Below the pieces are notes generated by a model, which worked only from the letters and a program-made list of their open reading frames with translations, ran no database searches and was not told the origin of the DNA. A stretch of 13,067 bases of DNA from Roseobacter sp. GTDB taxonomy: Bacteria > Pseudomonadota > Alphaproteobacteria > Rhodobacterales > Rhodobacteraceae. The stretch spans positions 1 to 13,067 of the forward strand of contig JAGXHB010000071.1 of assembly GCA_024636425.1 (NCBI GenBank), written 5' to 3'. Shown here one piece after another: positions 7,483 to 13,067 of the stretch. Both the position numbers and the translations under genes were made by a program. The stretch's first letter is position 1. Each line of letters opens with the position of its first letter.

Positions 7483-7520
7483 CCTGACTTGACGGTGCAC
7501 GCGCCAACGCCTAAGTCAGG
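7483..7520. repeat. 8-bp perfect inverted repeat around the tRNA-Gly promoter
   Basis: CCTGACTT (7483-7490) and AAGTCAGG (7513-7520) are exact reverse complements separated by 22 nt. The left arm runs into the -35 TTGACG and the right arm covers the -10. It could be an operator, or a hairpin that ends read-through from the ASKHA gene (stop at 7439); no T-run follows. Confidence 0.55.
7489..7517 (+). promoter_or_regulatory. Candidate promoter of the tRNA-Gly gene
   Basis: TTGACG (7489-7494) is followed after 17 bp by TAAGTC (7512-7517). The -35 is strong and the -10 weak. Transcription would start near 7524, about 6 nt before the mature tRNA end. The GC-rich GGCGCG stretch just before the gene is like stable-RNA discriminators under stringent control (inference). 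Confidence 0.5.
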
Positions 7521-7529
7521 CAAAGGCGC

Positions 7530-7603
7530 GCGGGTATGGTGAAAAGGTATCACGGCAGCTTCCCAAGCTTTAGTTACGAGTTCGATTCTCGTTACCCGCT
7601 CCA
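7530..7603 (+). tRNA. tRNA-Gly (anticodon CCC)
   Basis: A full cloverleaf folds by eye. The acceptor stem is GCGGGTA/TACCCGC. The D stem is GTGA/TCAC with loop AAAGGTA. The anticodon stem is GCAGC/GCTTT with loop TTCCCAA, so the anticodon CCC is at 7562-7564. The T stem is ACGAG/CTCGT with loop TTCGATT. T7600 is the discriminator and CCA is encoded (7601-7603). The anticodon stem has one C-U mismatch (7556 with 7570) and one G-U pair at its outer end. It decodes GGG. Confidence 0.95.
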
Positions 7604-7717
7604 AGCCTTCACGAGAGCGAGACCGCGTAATCCTGCCGTTTTGACAGCGGGGTCCAGACTTGTTCCGCGCATCCGAGAGGGGGCTTGGAACAGGCGGGCC
7701 AGACCGTTAACCTGTCG

Positions 7718-9589
7718 CTACGGCCCTGCGTTGACGTTCGCGCGGCGTGGAGTGAAAGCCAGTTCTTGGGGGAGATCGCAGCTGGTATCTTCCTCTGGCA
7801 CGCGCAGGTCGGGTCGGCGCTCTGCTGCGGGTTGGGCGATCGGTTGAAACGCGACATGGAACGTTGTGCCTGCACCCTCCTGGCTTTCGTAGAAAATGTC
7901 GGCGGACATCTGCTTGGCCAGCTTTCTGGAGATGTGCAGACCCAGCCCTGATCCTCTGGTGGAAGGTTGCCCGCTGTTATTGACCTGCTCGAAGCGGCCG
8001 AAAACCTGGCTTTCCATACCATCCGGTATCCCTTTGCCGGTATTATAGACCGATAGTCTTAGCTGCGCGTCCATCATCGCAATCGACCCTTCAACGATGC
8101 CGGGTTCGCCTGAGAACTTGATGGCATTCGAGACCAGATTGTCGATGATCTGACGGATGGCGAAGGCGTCCCCTTTCACGACCGCAGACTGTGTGATCTC
8201 GCCAAGATCCAACCGCACACCGACCCCTGTGGCGAACATCTTGTTTTCTTCGAAGCTTTCCTTGAGCAGAGCGCCAAGATCAACTGGTTCGTCGTCCAGG
8301 CTCAACGCGTTGATGTCGATTTTCTGAGCCAGCAGGATGTTATCGACCAGACGGGAAAGGCGGATGCCGTTTCGGTGCGCGATGTTCAGGACCGAATGGA
8401 TCGGATCGGGTACATTGCCAAGCCGGCCGCTCAGCGCCAGTGTCAGCCCCCCCGAGAGCGAGGTAAGCGGTGTTCGCAGCTCGTGGCTGACGACCGAGAT
8501 GAATTCGTCTTTCTCGCGATTTGCCTCGTCCGCGCGCCGGAGCGCAGTCTCAAGCGATGCAATCGTGGCAAGGCGATCGGTGATGTCGATGAAGGTCACG
8601 CTCCAGCCGAGAACGGTTGTGGATGGATTGAGAGGGTCTTCGATCTCACGCACTTTGGGTTCAAAGGTCTTCGGCCCGAGCTTGAGGTGCCTGAAGGTTT
8701 TGCCACTGTCGAGAGTACCGACGCCGGCGAGCAACTCACTTAAAAAATCGCCGGAAAGGCCGGGCAGATTACTGCGATTTGCGGCCGAATTCATTCGCAC
8801 TATGTTCTGATTCCTGTCCACCAGGATGACGGGTTCGCTCATCGTGTCGAAGAGAATGGACTGGCCGATATATGCCATATCCATCGTCTTGTTCGCGGCA
8901 AGCAACCATGTGAAGGCGAATATGCCGAGCGTGAACATGAACGCCGTCGGATCAAGACCCAGCACGGTAAAGCCGAGGCCGACATAAGCTGCATTCACGG
9001 TCAAAGGTGTAAGCGTAATCACCACCAGCATCGTCAGCAGCGGCCAAGCGCTGCGCTTGGCCCGACGGCACGCCCGTGCAAGACAGATCAGCGTAGCAAG
9101 CACGAATGCGTACAAGGTTGCGATGATCAGGTAGAACCCCATCCCGTGCTCGTACTCTATGCGCCGCGCGCCCGGCGGAATGAACGAAGCATCCGTATAC
9201 ACGAGGTGGTGCCACTGGTTCGTCGCGGCAAACGTGAAGGCCGCGACGGGCACAACGGCCAGTGCCGTCTTGGTCAGCCGGCTGTTGAGCCAGGAAGCGT
9301 TATCGACATAGGCATAGACGAAAAAGCACCATGCAACCGGCACCAGGGCATTTCCCAACCAGGCCAGCGTCGCCCATTGCAACTGACACGCCGCTGTCGT
9401 CGATGCGGCCTCCAGACCGACCATGATCAGTGTCCAGATCATCGCGAAAAAAGTCAGGCAGTAATAGCTTTTGCCCTGAAAGCTCTGAAATCTCATCACC
9501 AGGATCATGACAAGGGCGGCGATTGAAGCGACTGCAAATAGAGACCAAAAGATCGGATCCGAAGATACGCCCTGCAAACACGCCGTCAT
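7718..9589 (-). CDS. Membrane sensor histidine kinase: 7TM N-terminal domain, PAS, HisKA, HATPase_c
   Basis: This 623-residue inner-membrane kinase starts with about seven hydrophobic helices (residues 13-232). It carries the TNQWHHLVYT motif near 123-132, characteristic of the histidine-kinase 7TM input domain, whose ligand is mostly unknown. A PAS domain follows (about 245-340; FDTMSEPVILVDRNQNIVRMNSAA region), then a short coiled coil. The HisKA helix bears phosphoacceptor H369 in SHELRTPL. HATPase_c shows an N-box (DNLVSNAIKFS), a G1 box and a G2 box (GSGLGLHIS). The G1 box reads NTGKG where DxGxG is usual, so the adenine-contacting Asp is Asn. I chose the ATG at 9589 because GGTGAG lies 8 nt upstream; an in-frame TTG at 9595 is too close to that site. 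The C-terminal roughly 45 residues are a hydrophilic tail without a receiver domain. It is divergent from the BLUF gene and no cognate regulator adjoins. Confidence 0.94.
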   Translation of the reverse strand: MTACLQGVSSDPIFWSLFAVASIAALVMILVMRFQSFQGKSYYCLTFFAMIWTLIMVGLEAASTTAACQLQWATLAWLGNALVPVAWCFFVYAYVDNASWLNSRLTKTALAVVPVAAFTFAATNQWHHLVYTDASFIPPGARRIEYEHGMGFYLIIATLYAFVLATLICLARACRRAKRSAWPLLTMLVVITLTPLTVNAAYVGLGFTVLGLDPTAFMFTLGIFAFTWLLAANKTMDMAYIGQSILFDTMSEPVILVDRNQNIVRMNSAANRSNLPGLSGDFLSELLAGVGTLDSGKTFRHLKLGPKTFEPKVREIEDPLNPSTTVLGWSVTFIDITDRLATIASLETALRRADEANREKDEFISVVSHELRTPLTSLSGGLTLALSGRLGNVPDPIHSVLNIAHRNGIRLSRLVDNILLAQKIDINALSLDDEPVDLGALLKESFEENKMFATGVGVRLDLGEITQSAVVKGDAFAIRQIIDNLVSNAIKFSGEPGIVEGSIAMMDAQLRLSVYNTGKGIPDGMESQVFGRFEQVNNSGQPSTRGSGLGLHISRKLAKQMSADIFYESQEGAGTTFHVAFQPIAQPAAERRPDLRVPEEDTSCDLPQELAFTPRRANVNAGP

Positions 9590-9884
9590 ATTCAAGTCTC
9601 ACCATCAATTATGTCTAAATCACATCAAATCATCGTGTCAGAAGTTTGACCGACAGGTGACCCACGTGCAAACATTATGCCGAAGTTAAGACAATAAACG
9701 GCTATGTGAATACATTTCTTAGCCTCCGGCAGGCTTTCAGTGCATTATCTGCGCCCCCGCCGCCGCCCATATCTTTTCCTACTGCACACATTTTCGGCAA
9801 AACTACGCCGACATCAAAATTAGTCATTTATGCTGACCTATTTCGCCACTATGAGGCATTTTTCTGCTGAAAAGGGTTCAGTTC
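9590..9884. other. Divergent intergenic region, 7TM kinase / BLUF
   Basis: This 295-bp stretch looks more AT-rich than its surroundings and must hold both promoters. Two small inverted repeats are visible: AGCCT-CCGGC-AGGCT (9721-9735) and TCGGC-N8-GCCGA (9794-9798 with 9807-9811). TTGACC at 9646-9651 resembles a plus-strand -35 but no good -10 follows at 16-18 bp. I saw no small gene or RNA that I could name. Confidence 0.45.
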
Positions 9885-10355
9885 TTGCCGTATCAACTCG
9901 CGTACGTCAGTTTAACGCGTTCACAGTTAGACGAAGCGATGCTTTCAGACATTCTGGATGTGTCTGAGAAGCACAACGTCAGAGATGGTATCACCAGTGT
10001 CCTGATGTATCATGACGGAATCTTCTTTCAGGTGCTGGAAGGGGATCGGGATGCCGTCAGGGCTTGCTTTCAGAACCGGATCAACCGCGATCACCGCCAT
10101 GGTAATCTCTCCCTGATCTGGGCAGATGAGGTCGAGAGCCGGACATTTTCTGAATGGGCCATCGGGTATCTTGGACCCGACGAAATAGGCAAGCATACGG
10201 AAGCTACGTTTACGTCACTGGGCCACCTATCTGAATCAAATACTGTCTCCAACGTTCATGAGAGCGTCAAGGATCAGGATCACTTGAAGGATCAGAACGC
10301 CGTCGCGCTCGATCTGGTCCAAGCGATGTTTTCGGATTTCAGGAGGCGAAGCTGA
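9885..10355 (+). CDS. Stand-alone BLUF-domain blue-light sensor (flavin-binding)
   Basis: BLUF proteins bind FAD non-covalently and rearrange the flavin hydrogen-bond network on blue light. Residues 3-97 of this 156-residue protein form the domain. Y7 (LAYVS), N31 (HNVRDGIT), Q49 (FFQVLEG) and W91 (SEWAIG) match the photoactive Tyr, the flavin-contacting Asn, the switching Gln and the semi-conserved Trp. The usual Met two residues after Trp is Ile (I93), and the common GITG reads GITS. The start is TTG at 9885, with AAAGGG (9871-9876) 8 nt upstream; the nearby ATG at 9851 is out of frame. The roughly 60-residue C-terminal extension is polar and helix-prone (KDQDHLKDQNAVALDLVQ) and has no known output domain, so output is probably by protein contact. 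It sits between two kinase genes, the likely partners by position only. Confidence 0.93.
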   Translation: MPYQLAYVSLTRSQLDEAMLSDILDVSEKHNVRDGITSVLMYHDGIFFQVLEGDRDAVRACFQNRINRDHRHGNLSLIWADEVESRTFSEWAIGYLGPDEIGKHTEATFTSLGHLSESNTVSNVHESVKDQDHLKDQNAVALDLVQAMFSDFRRRS

Positions 10356-10438
10356 CGAACCGGTGCAGCTTCAGGATGAGAGGTCTCCGGCCGTGACAAC
10401 CGAATTATGGCGTGAGGTCACAAAATCGCCCAAATCGT

Positions 10439-10469
10439 AAACTTTAAGCACACTAATTTCACAAAGTTT
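10439..10469. repeat. 7-bp inverted repeat upstream of the GAF kinase
   Basis: AAACTTT (10439-10445) and AAAGTTT (10463-10469) are exact reverse complements separated by 17 nt in the 143-bp gap between the BLUF and GAF-kinase genes. The repeat ends 29 nt before the kinase ATG. The position suits an operator or a promoter-proximal structure; no known motif was recognised. Confidence 0.4.
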
Positions 10470-10498
10470 GCGCTAAGCAACCGAAGTCAGAGAATGAT

Positions 10499-11716
10499 AT
10501 GGCGAAAACCTACAGTTTTGAAGCTCTTGGATTGCTGGGTACCACCATGGACCAGAGCTTGCTCAACCTGGTTTCGCTCGCTGCGCGCACGTTGAAAGCG
10601 CCGTTCGGACTGATTTCAGTGCTCGATGAACGGCAGGCCCGTCAGTACATGTCAGCCGGATGTGGCGAATTATTTGACGACCCCAATACCCATGACATCT
10701 CTATTGATCACTCGATCTGCACCCATGTTAAGGCGGCGGGCCACGCGATTTCGATCAATGACCTTCTTGAAGATCCGCGCACGCGCAACAACGAGGTGGT
10801 TCTCGCGAAAGGGTTGCGATCGTATATCGGAAGCCCGATCCACGCGCTCAATGGCAATATCATCGGCGCGCTTTGCTGTCTCACTGACACCCCGCGAGAC
10901 TGGACAGAGGATGACATGGCTATCCTTGTGTCGCTTGCGGCAGCGGTGGATGACATCGTCAAAGCACGTGGGACCGCGCTGGATGAACGCAGGCTCAACA
11001 CAGAACTGCAAAAGCTACTGGCACGCCGCAACGACTATATGGCGAGCGTCGGTCACGAGATCCGTACCCCCCTGACCGGCATGATCGCATCGGCGACCCT
11101 GTTGAAAGACATGGAACTGGACAGCCGCGCGACAAAGCTGGTCGACATCCTGCACCGGTCCTCCGACAGGCTTCTGAATTTTGTGACCAATGTCCTTGAT
11201 CTGAGCCAGATCGATGTCGGCACGCATTCCGTCACCGAGGAAAAGATACACCTGCACAGTCTGGTCGAAGATGCGCTTGCTCCGCTGCGGTCAATCGCAA
11301 ACACCAAATCCATTGATCTGACCATTGAGGACAAGCTCCAAGGTCGCGCTTTCACGGCAGATCGAGATGCCCTCGAGACGATCCTGCGGCATCTGCTGGA
11401 CAACGCGATCAAGTTTACCGACAGCGGGTCCGTTACCGTCTGTCTTGACGAAGATTCATATGGTCAGGTCGCCATCGAGGTGAAGGACACCGGTATCGGT
11501 ATGGACCCAGAAAACCTGACCGGGATCTTTGAAGAATTTGGCAGGGGCGGTGCTACAATCGCGCGCGACTATGGCGGCCACGGGCTTGGCCTGGCGATCG
11601 TCAAGCGGACTACGGACCATTTGCAAGGTGAGATCACCGTTGAAAGCCGCCCCGGACAAGGTTCGACGATCAGAGTGTTGCTGCCTTTGGAAACGGTCGC
11701 GCCGCCATTGTCATAG
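10499..11716 (+). CDS. Soluble GAF-domain sensor histidine kinase
   Basis: This 405-residue protein has no signal peptide or membrane helix, so it is probably cytosolic. A GAF domain spans about residues 18-155 (FGLISVLDE, DHSICTHV and GSPIHALNGNIIGALC segments). HisKA follows with H186 in GHEIRTPLTGM and a DHp hairpin of normal length to SQIDVG. HATPase_c has an N-box (LLDNAIKFTD), an intact G1 box (DTGIGM) and a G2 box (GGHGLGLAIV). C74 sits in a position common to this class of GAF kinases and is not evidence for bilin binding. The ATG at 10499 has only a weak purine-rich site (AGAGAA), suggesting modest expression. It lies 143 bp downstream of the BLUF gene on the same strand and is convergent with the PAS kinase. 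It ends after the ATPase domain without a receiver, so it needs a separate response regulator. The GAF ligand is unknown. Confidence 0.93.
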   Translation: MAKTYSFEALGLLGTTMDQSLLNLVSLAARTLKAPFGLISVLDERQARQYMSAGCGELFDDPNTHDISIDHSICTHVKAAGHAISINDLLEDPRTRNNEVVLAKGLRSYIGSPIHALNGNIIGALCCLTDTPRDWTEDDMAILVSLAAAVDDIVKARGTALDERRLNTELQKLLARRNDYMASVGHEIRTPLTGMIASATLLKDMELDSRATKLVDILHRSSDRLLNFVTNVLDLSQIDVGTHSVTEEKIHLHSLVEDALAPLRSIANTKSIDLTIEDKLQGRAFTADRDALETILRHLLDNAIKFTDSGSVTVCLDEDSYGQVAIEVKDTGIGMDPENLTGIFEEFGRGGATIARDYGGHGLGLAIVKRTTDHLQGEITVESRPGQGSTIRVLLPLETVAPPLS

Positions 11717-11791
11717 AACTGAGTTGGCTTGATAAGAAAGCGGGCAAGAGCATCTGATTTCTCCTTGGCGGCCCCGCAATAAGGCACCATC

Positions 11792-11808
11792 ACGACGCCA
11801 AGCGTCGT
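11792..11808. terminator. Hairpin between convergent kinase genes, possible terminator
   Basis: ACGACGC (11792-11798), loop CAA and GCGTCGT (11802-11808) form a perfect 7-bp stem. It lies 12 nt past the stop of the minus-strand kinase and 75 nt past the stop of the plus-strand kinase. Neither side has a T-run, so it is at best a non-canonical terminator serving one or both genes. Confidence 0.4.
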
Positions 11809-11820
11809 CGGGTCGTTGTG

Positions 11821-13067
11821 TCAGTACTCGGATTTGACCGGATCCCGCTCTGCCGTGTGTGGGGTTGGCAGCACCAAACGGAACGTGCTGCCCTTGCCAA
11901 AGGTGCTTTCCAGCGAAAGCGAACCGTTGTGCAGCAAAGCCAGCTGCTGGGAAATCGCAAGACCTAGGCCCAGACCACCGTTTTCGCGCACCATTGAACC
12001 GTCCACCTGATGAAAGCGATTGAAGACTTTCTCGAGGTTCTCGGAAGAAATACCACGCCCGGTATCCGCCACGCTGAACACGATCTGACCGGGTTGCTTG
12101 TGCATTGAAAGCGTTATGCTGCCGCGGTCGGTAAATTTTACGGCATTGTTAACCAGATTATAGAGTATCTGCTTCAACCGGACCTTGTCTGCCATAGCTT
12201 CAGCAAATCCGTCTCCTTCAAAGGTCAGCGAAAGGTTCTTCTTTTCGGCGTTGGGCCTCAGTTCTTCCACGACACTCTCGGCGATCTGATCCACGCGATG
12301 CATGGCCATATCCAACTTCAACGTACCGCGGGCAACCTTGGTCCATTCCAGCAGATCTTCTACCAGCCGGATCATGTGCTTTGCGGAATCCGCGATACCG
12401 GCCCCCTGCTCCGAGGTGAATTCAGATTGCGCCGCAACAGCGTCTCTCAGTTCATCCGACAGGTTCTCCTGGGCTGCCAAAGCCGCCTCTACACGTTTCG
12501 TCTGCCGCAGCTTTTCATTGTTCTGAAGAAATACCGCACGCCCGTATATTACCGTCAATGGTGTGCGCAACTCGTGGGACACGTTGTTCAGAAACTCTGT
12601 CTTTTCCTTGTCCGCCTCTTCGGCGGCTTGCTGCGCGCGCTTTTCCACAGAAACGTCTGTCCAGATGCCAACGGTGTAGCCGTGCGGCGTCTTGGTCTCA
12701 GTGACCTTGAGCCAGACATCATCCTTCATTTCCTGCAAAAACGGTTCACCCGGGTTCCGGAATCTACTGAGCCTGTCTGCGATCAACCTCTCTATCTCGT
12801 CGGGGTCATGCACGTGTGCATGATCAGCAACGTCAAGCCTCAGCCTGTCCTCCATTGTCATTCCGGGAACAATCCTGTCAGCAATGTCAGAGTGATAGTC
12901 GAGATAGGTCTTGTTCACGATCACCAGCCGTTCATCCTTGTCAAACGAGATGAATCCCTCATCGATACCGCCAACAGCTTCGGCAAGAAGGGCGTACGCA
13001 CGCTCTTTCGTTTCCGCAAGACGACGGTAGGCAAGAAGCCCCCCTATCAAGGCGATCTTCGACAGCA
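11821..13067 (-). CDS. PAS-domain sensor histidine kinase, N-terminus outside window
   Basis: The frame is open to the window end; the TTG at 13048-13050 is probably not the start, since an uninterrupted reading frame (LSKIA) precedes it and together with IGGLLAY looks like the end of a membrane helix. Counting from that TTG, a short coiled coil (ETKERAYALLAEA) leads into a PAS_7-like domain (about 25-135; GFISFDKDERLVIVNKTY, then RFRNPGEPF and GIWTDVS). HisKA has H159 in SHELRTPLT, followed by an unusually long DHp hairpin. HATPase_c has an N-box (NLVNNAVKFTD), G1 (DTGRGI) and G2 (GGLGLGLAIS), all intact. It ends in a short tail (SEY) with no receiver domain. Autophosphorylation in response to an N-terminal or PAS signal is expected from the family. 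It is convergent with the GAF kinase; what lies upstream of it is not visible. Confidence 0.92.
   Translation of the reverse strand, partial: LSKIALIGGLLAYRRLAETKERAYALLAEAVGGIDEGFISFDKDERLVIVNKTYLDYHSDIADRIVPGMTMEDRLRLDVADHAHVHDPDEIERLIADRLSRFRNPGEPFLQEMKDDVWLKVTETKTPHGYTVGIWTDVSVEKRAQQAAEEADKEKTEFLNNVSHELRTPLTVIYGRAVFLQNNEKLRQTKRVEAALAAQENLSDELRDAVAAQSEFTSEQGAGIADSAKHMIRLVEDLLEWTKVARGTLKLDMAMHRVDQIAESVVEELRPNAEKKNLSLTFEGDGFAEAMADKVRLKQILYNLVNNAVKFTDRGSITLSMHKQPGQIVFSVADTGRGISSENLEKVFNRFHQVDGSMVRENGGLGLGLAISQQLALLHNGSLSLESTFGKGSTFRLVLPTPHTAERDPVKSEY

Noticed and set aside
7530..7717. tRNA 3' end as an integration site for a mobile island carrying the kinases
   Set aside because: No integrase, transposase or duplicated tRNA 3' end was found within the window, so there is no positive support.
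10706..10740. C74 of the GAF domain as a bilin attachment site (phytochrome-like kinase)
   Set aside because: The surrounding SICTHV motif is the ordinary GAF-kinase pattern; no PHY domain and no chromophore-pocket motif is present.

Overview
This window looks like chromosomal DNA of an alphaproteobacterium, most likely a marine Rhodobacteraceae (Roseobacter-group) species. That placement rests on the GC-rich coding style, the tRNA-Gly(CCC) structure, a 7TM-type sensor kinase, a PAS/PAS_7-type kinase, a BLUF protein and a RACo-like ASKHA protein. It is an inference from family resemblance, not from a database search.

Region 1 (1-3601) is a catabolic and uptake module. A divergently transcribed GntR/FCD repressor (1433-2080, minus) faces a hydantoinase/dihydropyrimidinase (2198-3601, plus). 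Downstream of gntR on its own strand are a VOC-fold protein (928-1329) and the N-terminal part of a solute-binding protein of the dipeptide/oligopeptide ABC family (849 to beyond base 1). A shared GTATAC-based motif precedes both the hydantoinase and the VOC/SBP genes. This suggests that the GntR protein controls uptake and ring opening of one cyclic amide substrate together. In the gntR/hydantoinase gap the two GTATAC boxes also form the -35 and -10 elements of two interlocked divergent promoters.

Region 2 (3616-7603) is housekeeping. It holds guaB (IMP dehydrogenase, minus) with a clear intrinsic terminator, then a plus-strand [2Fe-2S]/ASKHA corrinoid-activator-like protein. It ends with a tRNA-Gly(CCC) gene that has its own promoter, which lies inside an 8-bp inverted repeat.

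Region 3 (7718-13067) is a signalling island: a 7TM-PAS histidine kinase (minus), a stand-alone BLUF blue-light sensor (plus, TTG start), a soluble GAF histidine kinase (plus), and a PAS histidine kinase (minus, cut by the window end). No response regulator, receiver domain or HPt domain is visible. If the BLUF protein acts on these kinases, it must do so by protein contact, and the phosphoryl acceptor lies elsewhere. This BLUF-plus-orphan-kinase group is the most unusual part of the window.
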